Below, piece after piece: positions 36,029-45,529 of a DNA stretch of 64,000 bases (positions are counted from its first letter, which is position 1; each line of letters starts with the position of its first letter). The DNA is from Burkholderiales bacterium (GTDB lineage Bacteria; Pseudomonadota; Gammaproteobacteria; Burkholderiales; Nitrosomonadaceae), in NCBI GenBank assembly GCA_024235735.1, contig JACKLU010000002.1, forward strand, positions 283,878 to 347,877, in the 5' to 3' direction. A program made the position numbers and the translations under genes. Below the pieces are notes generated by a model, which was given only the letters and a program-made list of their open reading frames with translations, searched no databases and was not told where the DNA came from.

Positions 36029-37600
36029 ATGAATAGCTCGATTTCTTCAGAAGACCTTGGCAAAATCTCTGTCAGTATAGCGATTCTTTTAACGGTATTG
36101 GCGATAACCGCAATTTTGCTGATTTACTACCAGACAACGTGGTCAATGATCGCGACTTGGCATAGATCGGAGACCTATGCCCACGGTTTTCTTATTTTAC
36201 CTTTTGTGGTGTATATGATATGGGTCAAGCGTCATAGTATTGGTATGGTGAAGCGACAACCCAATCCTACAGCACTGATAGGTTTGTGTGTACTTGGTTT
36301 TTTATGGTTAGTGGCTGAACTGGCGAGCGTGCAGGTTGTTACACAATATGCACTAGTAGCTATGCTGCCATTAATTGTTGCAGTTATTCTGGGATACAAG
36401 GTCATGTTCGCCATGGCATTTCCGCTGACATATTTGTTTTTTGCTGTTCCATTTGGCGATATATTGATTCCACCGTTGATAAATTTTACAGCTGATTTTA
36501 CTGTTTGGGCATTGCAATTAAGTGGTATCCCTGTTTACCGTGAAGGTAACTATTTTTCACTTCCCACGGGTAACTGGTCTGTAGTTGAGGCTTGTAGCGG
36601 TTTGCGCTATCTGATTGCTTCTGTTACGTTGGGGACGTTATATGCATATCTGACTTACCGAAGCTTGAATAGGCGGATAATATTCATTGCCCTTTCCATC
36701 ATCATACCTATTATTGCAAATGCTGTCCGCGCATATTTGATTGTAATGACCGGACATCTCAGTGATATGACGATTGCGGTTGGTGTAGACCATCTTATCT
36801 ATGGTTGGATTTTTTTTGGCCTTGTTATGCTGGTGTTGTTTTGGATAGGTGCTTTCTGGCGTGAAGACGTCGAGGGTAAGACTGATATTTATCCAGAACA
36901 GATGAAGCCAAATATGGCCGAGAATGGAACTGCCACAATTAGAGCCACAATTTATGCTTCTAGTGCCGTCATAGCGATAGGTTTGATTTGGCCGACATAT
37001 GCAGCCTATCTTAATAGTGATTTAGAGAAGCGTGGACATGTTTCATTTGACTTGGTTTTGCCGAAGAACAATTGGCAGGTTAGTGGGGAACATGTTTCCA
37101 ATTGGGAGCCGGTTTATGTGGGAAATCCAGAAAAATTTATTCAGCATTATGTCAATCAAGAAAATAACCATGTAAGTTTATTCATTGCATATTATTCAAT
37201 TCAAAGACAAGGTGATGAGCTTATCAGCTCTGGGAATATATTAGTTCCTGAGTTGGATCAGACTTGGCGAATAATCAATGAAACAAAAGTATCTGTCAAC
37301 ACAGGTCTCAGAAATATTGAGGTACGCCAAACCCAACTAAAATCACCTGTGACTAATTTACTGGTTTGGCGTTGGTATATGTTGAGTGAAAACGAAGAAA
37401 CGACGAGTCCGTATATTGCCAAAATGATTCTAGCTAAAAATAAATTATTAACAGCCGAAGAAGGCGGGGCTGAGATAATAATTGCCGCACCCTACAACGT
37501 AGATCCCGATGAGGCAAGACCTGTATTGGAGCAATTTCTTACGGATATATTCCCCGGCATTTCGAGTGGTTTTAAGAAATTGAGCAACAGCGATACATGA
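36029..37600 (+). CDS. xrtA: Exosortase A with fused EpsI domain
   Basis: 523 residues, site aaggtga. Eight or so membrane segments fill residues 15-290. The transpeptidase triad is present: Cys189 in VVEACSGLRYL, Arg234 in NAVRAYL and His255 in DHLIYGW. The last ~200 residues are the EpsI domain (WQVSGEHVSNWEPVYVGNP). It processes PEP-CTERM proteins and is normally tied to such exopolysaccharide loci. I found no PEP-CTERM target in this window, so its cargo must be encoded elsewhere. Confidence 0.9.
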   Translation: MNSSISSEDLGKISVSIAILLTVLAITAILLIYYQTTWSMIATWHRSETYAHGFLILPFVVYMIWVKRHSIGMVKRQPNPTALIGLCVLGFLWLVAELASVQVVTQYALVAMLPLIVAVILGYKVMFAMAFPLTYLFFAVPFGDILIPPLINFTADFTVWALQLSGIPVYREGNYFSLPTGNWSVVEACSGLRYLIASVTLGTLYAYLTYRSLNRRIIFIALSIIIPIIANAVRAYLIVMTGHLSDMTIAVGVDHLIYGWIFFGLVMLVLFWIGAFWREDVEGKTDIYPEQMKPNMAENGTATIRATIYASSAVIAIGLIWPTYAAYLNSDLEKRGHVSFDLVLPKNNWQVSGEHVSNWEPVYVGNPEKFIQHYVNQENNHVSLFIAYYSIQRQGDELISSGNILVPELDQTWRIINETKVSVNTGLRNIEVRQTQLKSPVTNLLVWRWYMLSENEETTSPYIAKMILAKNKLLTAEEGGAEIIIAAPYNVDPDEARPVLEQFLTDIFPGISSGFKKLSNSDT

Positions 37601-37677
37601 TCTGCTAGAGGTTTAGTCATTCAGACTAACGTTTCCAACAACAATAAAGGTGCGAGTTTTTCTGCTCGGGTACTACT

Positions 37678-38826
37678 ATGATGAAATCGCCATTAATTGT
37701 ACACGTTATTCATCGTCTGGGTGTAGGAGGACTGGAAAATGGATTGGTAAATCTGATTAATGGTATGCCCGATGGGCGATATAGGCATGCTATTGTTTGT
37801 TTGGAGGATTTTACAGATTTTCGTGGAAGAATTAAAAAAAATGATGTCGATGTTTTCGCTTTGCATAAGCGCGAAGGATATGATTTCCAACTTTATTTGA
37901 GACTTTATAGATTGCTTCGGCAATTGAAACCAGACATCGTTCATACGCGTAATCTTGCGGCGCTGGAGGCGCAGCTCGTAGCTGCCGCAGCAGGAATTAA
38001 GAGACGTGTTCATGGAGAACATGGTCGGGATATGTCTGATCTGGAAGGGGAAAATTTGAAATATAATATGCTGCGTAGAGCGATTTATCCTTTTGTTGAT
38101 CGATTTATAACGGTAAGCAAAGACTTGCAAACGTGGCTGATAAATCGACTGAAGGTCTCACCAGCGCGAATTACTCAGATTTATAACGGAGTCGATAGTA
38201 AGCGATTCTCGGCGACATTATCACAGACAATTGAATACAGTCCAGAAGGTTTTTTTTCTGAGAATGTTTTTGTGATTGGCAGTGTGGGAAGAATGGAAGC
38301 AGTCAAGGATTATCCAACTTTGATACGTGCATTTATCCGTCTGCTTGAGGCTATACCGGATGCTGAGAAATATATGCGGCTCATCATCGTTGGTGATGGG
38401 AGTTCGCGCTCAAAATGTCTGGAAATGGTTTATCAATCTGGCCTCGAGAAACTTATCTGGATGCCTGGAGAGCGCTCAGATATTCCTGATCTTATGCGGA
38501 AAATGGATTTGTTTGTACTTCCTTCGCTGGGAGAAGGAATTTCAAATACCATTCTGGAAGCCATGTCTTGTGGTTTGCCGGTTGTGGCCACACGAGTGGG
38601 TGGAAATGTTGAGCTGATTGATGAATCGCAATCAGGGGCTTTGGTCGAACCAGGTGATGAGGCTGCCTTGGAGAAAGCGATTCTAAAGTATTATATCCAG
38701 CCTGAATTATTGGAAAAACACGGTAAATTTGCTCGGATTAAAATCGAAACTTGTTTTTCCATGTCGGAAATGATTGAAAGTTATATGAGTATCTATGATC
38801 GTTTAGTGGAGAGTGCTAATAATTAG
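37678..38826 (+). CDS. XrtA-system glycosyltransferase, TIGR03088 type
   Basis: 382 residues, GT-B family 4. VIHRLGVGGLENGLVNLINGMP at the start and RITQIYNGVDSKRFS, GSVGRMEAVKDYPTLI, LPSLGEGISNTILEAMSCGLPVV later are the family motifs. It is the last gene of the core locus (77 nt after exosortase A). Confidence 0.9.
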   Translation: MMKSPLIVHVIHRLGVGGLENGLVNLINGMPDGRYRHAIVCLEDFTDFRGRIKKNDVDVFALHKREGYDFQLYLRLYRLLRQLKPDIVHTRNLAALEAQLVAAAAGIKRRVHGEHGRDMSDLEGENLKYNMLRRAIYPFVDRFITVSKDLQTWLINRLKVSPARITQIYNGVDSKRFSATLSQTIEYSPEGFFSENVFVIGSVGRMEAVKDYPTLIRAFIRLLEAIPDAEKYMRLIIVGDGSSRSKCLEMVYQSGLEKLIWMPGERSDIPDLMRKMDLFVLPSLGEGISNTILEAMSCGLPVVATRVGGNVELIDESQSGALVEPGDEAALEKAILKYYIQPELLEKHGKFARIKIETCFSMSEMIESYMSIYDRLVESANN

Positions 38827-39207
38827 TCGTTCGTGTTATCTGCAAGCACATAATACTAAAATAAATAAACGATTTGGACTGTTCAATTAAACCAGAAATG
38901 TAAAAATAAGCCATATTCTCTGGTTGAAATAGCGATGCAGATGCAGCTGATTGCAGTCGGTAATCCTTCCATCAACCTAGTTTGTTTAAAGCAGGCTAGT
39001 GAGTAATCCTCTCGAAAAATCAAGGGTAGAAAAAATCAAGGGTAGAAAGTACTTATAATTAACGATAGGTAAACCTCCGGCTCTGCCTGACCAGATCAAG
39101 TCAGATGGGGCGGTTTGACTCAAATTATTAAATCTCTGGGGAAACCAAACCGATTCAATTTTCCGAGTTGTTGCATAACTATAGATAGCTTCCGAGGAGG
39201 GGAAAAA
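38827..39207. other. Intergenic region with possible insertion-sequence remnant
   Basis: ~380 bp without a gene. It holds a tandem 16-bp repeat (39015-39046), a stretch that looks like a short transposase 3' remnant (ctccggctctgcctgacc near 39075) and GAGTTGTTGCATAACTATAG near 39167, which resembles insertion-sequence ends. These suggest an old insertion scar at the boundary with the AT-rich acyltransferase gene. Confidence 0.35.
39015..39046. repeat. Perfect 16-bp tandem duplication
   Basis: AAAAATCAAGGGTAGA occurs at 39015-39030 and again at 39031-39046 without a spacer. Confidence 0.85.
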
Positions 39208-40200
39208 TTGTTTTTAGGGTATGTTCATAATTTTAGGGCTCTTGCTATAGCTTTTATAGTTTTTGGGCATTGTATAGATGCTTTCGTATGGGAAGGGAAT
39301 GCAACTGCGGAGCGTATGCTAAAAATTTTTATTTCTAATGGTAGTACCTTGTTTGTATTCATTGCCGGATACTTATTTCAGCATTTATCAATTAAATACA
39401 ATCCAAAAAAATATTTGGAAACAAAATTCAAAAATGTGATCGTGCCTTACTTGTTGATATCGATTCCGGCTATAGTGGTTTTTACTGCTTTTCTGGATAG
39501 AGAAGTTGTAGGGCTAGGGTTTTACGACAACCCTGTCTGGGTTCAAATAATGTTGTTCTATATGACAGGACAGCATCTTGCGCCCCTTTGGTTCATTCCC
39601 ATGATAACTTTATTCTACTTGATTGCTCCTTTACTAGTCAGGGCTGATAGCGACGGAAAAATCTATCATTTCTTGCCTTTATTTATTGTTATTTCATGTT
39701 TTGTTGAACGAGGTCTTCCCTTTCAATCTTTTGTACATTTCTTCTCGGTGTATTTATTGGGTATGGCGTGCAGTAAATACAAGGATACGTTAAACACAAT
39801 TTTTAGTGATTATAAATTTATTACTTTTTCTGGTGCTCTCATTGTTATTTTCGCGAGTTGGGAGTATTACTTGGACAGTGGAACTATGACTTGGTTAAAT
39901 TATTTGCAAAAAACAGTAATGTCTCTTTTTTTTCTAGGATTGTTTTATAAGTTTAATAATCAACTAAAATCAAAATTTCTGAATTATGTTGCAGAAGTAA
40001 GTTTTGGAGTGTTTTTTCTTCATTCATATTTTATTTCTGGAATTAAATTGTTATATAACGCCGTATTTTATGAACTTCCAGTTGCTAGCGTATTTTCATA
40101 CCTTTTATTCTCCATTGCTACTTTTATGTCTTGTTTGCTTTTAATTTTTCTGATCAAGAAAATTACACGAAAATACAGTAAGTTTATGATAGGCTGCTAA
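39208..40200 (+). CDS. Acyltransferase family 3 membrane protein
   Basis: The best start is TTG 39208, six bases after the strong site gaggagggg; a longer frame to 39115 has no site. About 330 residues with ~10 membrane segments. NFRALAIAFIVFGHCIDAF carries the catalytic-type His of the acyltransferase-3 family (PF01757), followed by TLFVFIAGYLFQHL and PLWFIPMITLFYLIAPLL. It would add an acyl group, commonly acetyl, to a surface sugar. The coding sequence is visibly richer in A and T than its neighbours, a sign of foreign origin. Its place next to the glycosyltransferase suggests modification of the same polysaccharide. Confidence 0.75.
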   Translation: MFLGYVHNFRALAIAFIVFGHCIDAFVWEGNATAERMLKIFISNGSTLFVFIAGYLFQHLSIKYNPKKYLETKFKNVIVPYLLISIPAIVVFTAFLDREVVGLGFYDNPVWVQIMLFYMTGQHLAPLWFIPMITLFYLIAPLLVRADSDGKIYHFLPLFIVISCFVERGLPFQSFVHFFSVYLLGMACSKYKDTLNTIFSDYKFITFSGALIVIFASWEYYLDSGTMTWLNYLQKTVMSLFFLGLFYKFNNQLKSKFLNYVAEVSFGVFFLHSYFISGIKLLYNAVFYELPVASVFSYLLFSIATFMSCLLLIFLIKKITRKYSKFMIGC

Positions 40201-40209
40201 TCCTCTCAT

Positions 40210-40240
40210 CATTAACCGAAGTTAAAAGTCGAGGTTAATG
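40210..40240. terminator. Inverted repeat after the acyltransferase gene
   Basis: CATTAACC (40210-40217) pairs with GGTTAATG (40233-40240) around a 15-nt loop. There is no U-tract, so function as a terminator is only possible. The rest of the gap 40241-40393 shows nothing evident. Confidence 0.35.
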
Positions 40241-40393
40241 TGCTATTGAACTAAATTTTTGCAAAATCCTTCTTTTTTATTAAATTAGAAATAATAAAAA
40301 CAATGAATTATGAACAAAGTTGAAGGTTTTTACAAAAATCTCTGAGTGTATAAATGTTTGATTGACAAGGCGATGGGCGCCTAATTGGGATGT

Positions 40394-40470
40394 TGGGGTG
40401 GCTGATGGGACTCGAACCCACGACAACCGGAATCACAATCCGGGACTCTACCAGCTGAGCTACAGCCACC
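40394..40470 (-). tRNA. tRNA-His (GUG)
   Basis: The 77-nt minus-strand sequence folds as a full cloverleaf: it begins GGTGGCTGTAGCTCAG with the extra 5' G of tRNA-His, has anticodon GUG in GATTGTGATTCC, the T-loop GGTTCGAGTCC and an encoded CCA end. Confidence 0.97.
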
Positions 40471-40575
40471 ATTTAACATTAAGCTATCGATTTATAAACA
40501 ATCTGTTCTGCATTTACAGAGTTTAAAGTTCCAATTAGGAAATCAACCAATACAATATAAACAGATTTAACTTGA

Positions 40576-40652
40576 TGGCGTGCCCGACAGGAATCGAACC
40601 TGTAACCCCCAGCTTAGAAGGCTGGTGCTCTATCCGATTGAGCTACGGGCAC
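40576..40652 (-). tRNA. tRNA-Arg (UCU)
   Basis: Cloverleaf on the minus strand: starts GTGCCCGTAGCTCAATCGG, anticodon loop CTTCTAA gives UCU, T-arm ACAGGTTCGATTCCTGT, encoded CCA. It is the middle gene of a three-tRNA cluster. Confidence 0.97.
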
Positions 40653-40690
40653 TATGTCGAGCATGCCCTAAATATTTAGAGCTGTATAAT

Positions 40691-40767
40691 TGGTCGGGGT
40701 GGAGAGATTCGAACTCCCGACATCCTGGTCCCAAACCAGGCGCGCTACCAGACTACGCTACACCCCG
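40691..40767 (-). tRNA. tRNA-Pro (UGG)
   Basis: Cloverleaf on the minus strand: starts CGGGGTGTAGCGTAG, anticodon loop TTTGGGA gives UGG, T-arm with GTTCGAATC, encoded CCA. First transcribed of the Pro-Arg-His set. Confidence 0.97.
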
Positions 40768-40825
40768 AAAAAGCCGACACTATACTCTTTCACACGACTG
40801 ACGTCAATTTTAAAAAACTAAAATT

Positions 40826-42085
40826 CTATATTCTCCGCATGGAGTCAAAAAAGTCGGAATTATTTTTAGTTGCTTTAATTTTATCCAGAAGAAAAGCCAT
40901 TGCATCCATATCATCCATGGGGTGAAGTAATTTGCGGAGCACCCATATTTTTTGCAACACATCGGAATCAATCAGTAACTCTTCTCTGCGTGTTCCAGAT
41001 CGGTTGACATTGATCGCGGGGTAAATCCTTTTCTCGGCCATGCGCCGATCCAGATGGATTTCCATGTTTCCAGTCCCTTTAAACTCCTCATAGATAACGT
41101 CATCCATCCGTGAGCCGGTATCAATAAGTGCCGTGGCTATAATAGTTAGTGATCCACCTTCCTCAATGTTGCGAGCAGCTCCAAAAAAACGTTTTGGACG
41201 CTGCAAAGCATTTGCGTCAACGCCACCAGTCAGTACTTTACCGGAAGCAGGTGCTACAGTGTTGTAGGCGCGTGCCAGACGCGTAATGGAATCCAGTAGA
41301 ATGACAACGTCTTTTTTATGTTCTACCAGACGCTTGGCCTTTTCTATGACCATATCCGCTACCTGAACATGTCTCATAGCCGCTTCATCAAATGTTGATG
41401 AAATAACTTCTCCTCTGACTGACCTAATCATGTCGGTAACTTCTTCAGGCCGTTCATCAATAAGTAAAACCATCAGAATTACTTCGGGATAGTTAGCTGC
41501 GATGGAGTGTGCGATATGTTGCAGCATGACGGTTTTTCCTGATTTCGGACTGGCTACAAGCAAACCGCGCTGTCCTTTGCCGATGGGTGCAATCAAATCA
41601 ATAACACGTCCGGTGACATTTTCTTCGGCTTTAATATCACGCTCAAGTTTTAGCGGTTCCGTGGGAAACAGTGGTGTTAGGTTCTCGAAGAGAATCTTAT
41701 TTTTGGAGATTTCTGGTGATTCGTTATTGACCTTGTCAACTTTTACCAGTGCAAAATAGCGTTCTCCATCTTTTGGGGGGCGGATTTCACCATCGATTGA
41801 GTCGCCTGTGTGCAGGTTGAAACGTCTGATTTGACTTGGCGAAATATAAATGTCATCAGGGCCAGCCAGATAAGATGTGTCGGGCGAACGTAAAAAACCG
41901 AAACCATCCTGTAAGACTTCGAGTGTGCCGTGGCCATATATACTTTCTCCCTTTTTTGCCTGATTTTTCAGTAATGCAAAAATCAAATCCTGTTTTCGCA
42001 TTCGGTTGGCGCCGTCTATTTCATTGGCGGTTGCCATTTTGACAAGTTCAGTTACATGAAGATGTTTAAGATCAGATAAACGCAT
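40826..42085 (-). CDS. rho: Transcription termination factor Rho
   Basis: 419 residues, the standard length. MRLSDLKHLHVTELVKMA is the N-terminal helix domain, YGHGTLEVLQDGFGFLRSP the RNA-binding CSD with RNP-1, and VASPKSGKTVMLQHIA the Walker A. LLIDERPEEVTDMIRSVRGEVISSTFD and the Q/R loops follow. It is the RNA-dependent helicase that ends transcription. It lies 191 nt downstream of trxA in the same direction, a common pairing; the gap likely contains its leader and shows no other gene. Confidence 0.97.
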   Translation of the reverse strand: MRLSDLKHLHVTELVKMATANEIDGANRMRKQDLIFALLKNQAKKGESIYGHGTLEVLQDGFGFLRSPDTSYLAGPDDIYISPSQIRRFNLHTGDSIDGEIRPPKDGERYFALVKVDKVNNESPEISKNKILFENLTPLFPTEPLKLERDIKAEENVTGRVIDLIAPIGKGQRGLLVASPKSGKTVMLQHIAHSIAANYPEVILMVLLIDERPEEVTDMIRSVRGEVISSTFDEAAMRHVQVADMVIEKAKRLVEHKKDVVILLDSITRLARAYNTVAPASGKVLTGGVDANALQRPKRFFGAARNIEEGGSLTIIATALIDTGSRMDDVIYEEFKGTGNMEIHLDRRMAEKRIYPAINVNRSGTRREELLIDSDVLQKIWVLRKLLHPMDDMDAMAFLLDKIKATKNNSDFFDSMRRI

Positions 42086-42276
42086 GAAATAGTTCTTTGA
42101 AAAACGTAGAAGTTAACGCAAAAGATAAACGCCGGAAGGAAAGCAACAGCTGGCGGGATCGTATATTAGATATAAAAGAATGGTTGAAAGAAAGAGATCA
42201 GGCAGGTAATTTAAGTTTTAATCACATTTCCGGGTTGACCGGCCTGTTATCTGGACTTTCAAGAAGCTTAGCGGCT

Positions 42277-42603
42277 TTAGATGTGACTGTCAACAAATGC
42301 GGTGAGCTGCGATTTTTGTAGCGCGCCGACTTTTGTGGCCTCAATATTTCCATCCTTGAATAACATTAGTGTGGGAATGCCGCGAATGCCATATTTTGCG
42401 GGTGTAATTTCGTTGTCGTCAATATTAAGTTTGGCGACTTTAAGTTTGCCTTCATATTCACTGGCAATTTCGTCCAGAATAGGGGCGATCGCCCGGCACG
42501 GGCCACACCACTCAGCCCAGTAATCAACCAAAACTGGCAGCGAGGATTGCAATACCTCCGCTTCAAAGTTCTCATCGGTAACATAATGAATATGTTGGCT
42601 CAT
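42277..42603 (-). CDS. trxA: Thioredoxin
   Basis: ATG 42603 is chosen because GAGG lies close upstream; a further in-frame ATG at 42624 lacks it. The 108-residue protein has the WAEWCGPCRAIAPIL active site and GIRGIPTLMLFKDG with the cis-Pro, giving the standard Trx-1 fold. General disulfide reductant, and co-oriented with rho. Confidence 0.97.
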   Translation of the reverse strand: MSQHIHYVTDENFEAEVLQSSLPVLVDYWAEWCGPCRAIAPILDEIASEYEGKLKVAKLNIDDNEITPAKYGIRGIPTLMLFKDGNIEATKVGALQKSQLTAFVDSHI

Positions 42604-42624
42604 ATCTTCCTCGTTGAAAATCAA

Positions 42625-42956
42625 AAAAATAAGTTAGGTGTTAGTTATGGTTATGCTTGGGTAGCAAAAACAGTGAGATTGATGAAAAAAATCGGATAGC
42701 AACGCTAATCTCAATACGCATTGAATAAAACAAATAATATATTTTACTAATTGCGCTATGCTATATAAAAATTAACCAAAAGGGAAGTGTCAGCTAGTCA
42801 CTCAACTGGATTATAGTCTAGCCGGGTAATGCGGACGGAGTTCGTCAGGGGGGTAAATATTAGTTGTAACATCGAAGGATATCTGTTGCGCAATGATAAA
42901 AACACACTGACATAAGAAATCGGTTTTTCGGTGATTAATGTACTATTTCTTGACAG
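42625..42956. other. Intergenic gap between trxA and alkA
   Basis: ~330 AT-rich bases between divergent genes. I see no gene or clear repeat; it should hold both promoters. Confidence 0.4.
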
Positions 42957-43574
42957 ATGACGCCTGTTTATTGGCAGATTGCTACACATGAATTGGCCGT
43001 GAATGACCCTGTGATGGGGGAGCTAATTCGGCAGTATGATGATGCTGTGCTTAAGTCGCACGGTAATGCCTTTACAACACTGGTGCGCTCGATAATCGGG
43101 CAGCAGATTTCAGTAAAGGCTGCCGAGTGTGTTTGGCAAAAAATGGCCTGCACCATACCCGATATTGCTCCTCAGGTAATTTATGGCGCTGATGAAGATC
43201 TGCTGCGACAATGTGGATTGTCATACAGAAAAATCGGTTATCTTCAGGATTTGTCGCTTCATTTTATGACGAACAAACTGAATGTGTCTGAATGGGACGT
43301 GATGGACGACGAAGCGCTAATCGATCAATTGGTTCAGATCAAAGGTATAGGTCGGTGGACGGCTGAAATGTTTCTGATTTTTCATATGCTGCGCCCTGAT
43401 ATTTTTCCTGTGGCTGATATTGGCTTGCAGCGCGCTATCAGTATGCATTACTTTGATAGTCAGGCGGTAAATAAGAAAAGCATGTTTGAACTGGCGCAGC
43501 GATGGAAGCCGTGGCGTTCTGTTGCCACTTGGTATTTGTGGCGCAGTCTGGATCCTTTGCCGGTGGAGTATTGA
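42957..43574 (+). CDS. DNA-3-methyladenine glycosylase II (AlkA-type)
   Basis: 205 residues of the HhH-GPD superfamily. LVRSIIGQQISVKAAECVWQKM, then LVQIKGIGRWTAEMFLIFHM (helix-hairpin-helix) and FPVADIGLQRAI with the catalytic Asp. It removes alkylated purines in base-excision repair. It is shorter than E. coli AlkA because it lacks the extra N-terminal domain, as is usual for this branch. Confidence 0.85.
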   Translation: MTPVYWQIATHELAVNDPVMGELIRQYDDAVLKSHGNAFTTLVRSIIGQQISVKAAECVWQKMACTIPDIAPQVIYGADEDLLRQCGLSYRKIGYLQDLSLHFMTNKLNVSEWDVMDDEALIDQLVQIKGIGRWTAEMFLIFHMLRPDIFPVADIGLQRAISMHYFDSQAVNKKSMFELAQRWKPWRSVATWYLWRSLDPLPVEY

Positions 43575-43625
43575 AAGAGCGGACGGTAAGTTCGATGAAA
43601 CGAAGGAGATGTTCTTGCTCTTTTT
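43573..43625 (+). terminator. Possible terminator after the glycosylase gene
   Basis: AAAGAGC (43574-43580) pairs with GCTCTTT (43617-43623), followed by a run of T. The loop is long (about 36 nt), so the call is weak. Confidence 0.3.
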
Positions 43626-43725
43626 TTTTGTGGCGTAAAGTTGAATGATCGGGGCGGTTTTAAGTTTTCTGCACTATCTTTTGGCTATTCTTCATATTAA
43701 AAAAATAAAGTGTGTCGGATCTGAA

Positions 43726-44694
43726 TCAATAATTTCGCGTTACCGAAAAATCGGCAAGCTGTATCAAGCATTTCTTGTATTCGGAGTCGGGTAGGCAAGC
43801 GATGGCGGACAGCGCAATTTCGATTTCACCTAGTGCACACTTTTTGGTGTAATCCAGTGCGCCGGTGGTGTGAATGATTTCAAGCACAGGTTTGAGATCG
43901 TCGATTCCACCGTTCTTTATGGCTTCCCGAATTAAGTTTGCCTGTTCGGCGTTTCCCGTCCGGATGGCGTGGATCAGTGGTAGCGTTGGTTTGCCTTCCG
44001 CCAAGTCATCGCCCAGATTCTTGCCGGTGTCCTGATGATCGCCTGAATAATCTAATACATCATCAATGAGTTGAAATGCGGTGCCCAGATGCATACCATA
44101 AATGGTCATGGCTTTTTCGTGTGCGGGAGAGGCATTGCCAAGAATAGCGCCCAGCCGACTGGCGGCTTCGAAGAGTTTTGCTGTTTTGAAACGTATTACC
44201 CGCAAGTAGTTTTCTTCGTTCACATCAGGATCGCGGCAGTTGAGTAGTTGCAGTACTTCGCCTTCAGCGATGGTATTTGTGGCATCAGCTAAAACCTGCA
44301 TCACGCGCATGTTGTCAACTTCCACCATCATTTGAAAAGCACGCGAGTATAGAAAATCACCAACCAGTACGCTTGCTGCGTTACCAAACAGTGCATTGGC
44401 GGTTTCTCTGTTGCGGCGCATTTCGGATTCGTCGACGACATCGTCATGCAGCAGTGTCGCGGTGTGAATAAATTCAACGACAGCTGCGAGATTGAAATGG
44501 TGCTGCCCGGTATAGCCAAAAGACCCTGCGGACAGAACAACAAGTGCGGGGCGCAATCGTTTGCCGCCACTGTTAATAATGTATTCACTGACTTGTCGGA
44601 TAAGCGCTACATGAGAATGCAGCTTTTGTCTGATGACTTCATCCACGACGCCCATGTCCTGGGCAATAAAGCGCCTGATATGTTCTATTGACAC
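43726..44694 (-). CDS. ispB: Octaprenyl diphosphate synthase-like polyprenyl synthetase
   Basis: 322 residues from GTG 44694 (AAGG upstream). GGKRLRPALVVLSAG, HTATLLHDDVVDESEMRRNRETAN with the first Asp-rich motif, and FQLIDDVLDYSGDHQDTGKNLGDDLAEGKPTLPLI with the second are diagnostic. It makes the ubiquinone side chain. It is divergent from rplU, the usual order in this group. Confidence 0.93.
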   Translation of the reverse strand: MSIEHIRRFIAQDMGVVDEVIRQKLHSHVALIRQVSEYIINSGGKRLRPALVVLSAGSFGYTGQHHFNLAAVVEFIHTATLLHDDVVDESEMRRNRETANALFGNAASVLVGDFLYSRAFQMMVEVDNMRVMQVLADATNTIAEGEVLQLLNCRDPDVNEENYLRVIRFKTAKLFEAASRLGAILGNASPAHEKAMTIYGMHLGTAFQLIDDVLDYSGDHQDTGKNLGDDLAEGKPTLPLIHAIRTGNAEQANLIREAIKNGGIDDLKPVLEIIHTTGALDYTKKCALGEIEIALSAIACLPDSEYKKCLIQLADFSVTRNY

Positions 44695-44796
44695 GATGTA
44701 ACCTTGAAGAAAACGCTATGTTAGAAACGACATACTTTTGTGTCAAGCACAAATAAAATCAAAATAATTTCGCTCCACAAAAGGTGCGTGCTTATG

Positions 44797-44802
44797 TATA
44801 AT
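44797..44802 (+). promoter_or_regulatory. -10 box upstream of rplU
   Basis: TATAAT at 44797-44802 lies about 40 bases before the L21 ATG. I could not identify a good -35 at the right spacing. Confidence 0.4.
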
Positions 44803-44842
44803 GCACGGTTCTGTGTTAAAGAGAAATTGTGTGGGGATAATT

Positions 44843-45154
44843 ATGTATGCGGTTATAAAAACCGGTGGCAAGCAGTATCGTATCAAAGTGGGTGAAAAAC
44901 TGAAAGTTGAGCAACTTGATGCGGAGAATGGGAGCGAGCTTGTCATCGATCAGGTATTAATGGTTGCGGATGGCGACAAAATTGCAATGGGTACGCCGCT
45001 AGTCGAGGGCGCTAAAGTGAGTGCTACGATACTGGGTCAGGGTCGGCATGACAAGATACGTATCTTCAAGATGCGTCGTCGCAAGCACTATCAGAAACAT
45101 CAAGGACATCGTCAAAATTACACTGAAATCGAGATTACTGGCATTTCAGCTTGA
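44843..45154 (+). CDS. rplU: 50S ribosomal protein L21
   Basis: ATG 44843 starts MYAVIKTGGKQYRIKVGEKL, the conserved N-terminus; the frame is open upstream but that part is leader. 103 residues, with the terminal HRQNYTEIEITGI. First gene of rplU-rpmA-obg. Confidence 0.97.
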   Translation: MYAVIKTGGKQYRIKVGEKLKVEQLDAENGSELVIDQVLMVADGDKIAMGTPLVEGAKVSATILGQGRHDKIRIFKMRRRKHYQKHQGHRQNYTEIEITGISA

Positions 45155-45207
45155 GTTAAGTACGAGTAAGTAGATAAAACGACGAATATGGTTTTAGGAG
45201 TTTAATC

Positions 45208-45465
45208 ATGGCACATAAGAAAGCGGGTGGTAGTTCCAGAAATGGCCGCGATTCGGAATCGAAACGACTGGGCGTGAAGCGTTACGGCGGTGAACTGATT
45301 TCAGCCGGTTCGATTATCGTTCGACAGCGCGGCACCAAGTTCCACCCGGGTATTAATGTAGGTATTGGCAAAGATCATACGCTATTTGCCAAGATTACCG
45401 GTGTAGTGAAGTTCGGTGTCAGAGGTGAATTGAAACGTAAGATAGTGGATGTTACACCGACGTAA
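45208..45465 (+). CDS. rpmA: 50S ribosomal protein L27
   Basis: 85 residues with site aggag. MAHKKAGGSSRNGRDSESKR is the conserved L27 start, GSIIVRQRGTKFHPG follows. It is part of the peptidyl-transferase neighbourhood of the ribosome. Confidence 0.97.
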   Translation: MAHKKAGGSSRNGRDSESKRLGVKRYGGELISAGSIIVRQRGTKFHPGINVGIGKDHTLFAKITGVVKFGVRGELKRKIVDVTPT

Positions 45466-45529
45466 TTATTGCAGTATAAGTTTTTGCTGATAATTTTATT
45501 ATCGTTTGGCGTATATCCGCATAAATCTT

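Noticed and set aside
42097..42321. A 74-codon plus-strand frame between rho and trxA
   Set aside because: It runs into trxA antisense, has no ribosome site and no family features; the gap fits a rho leader.
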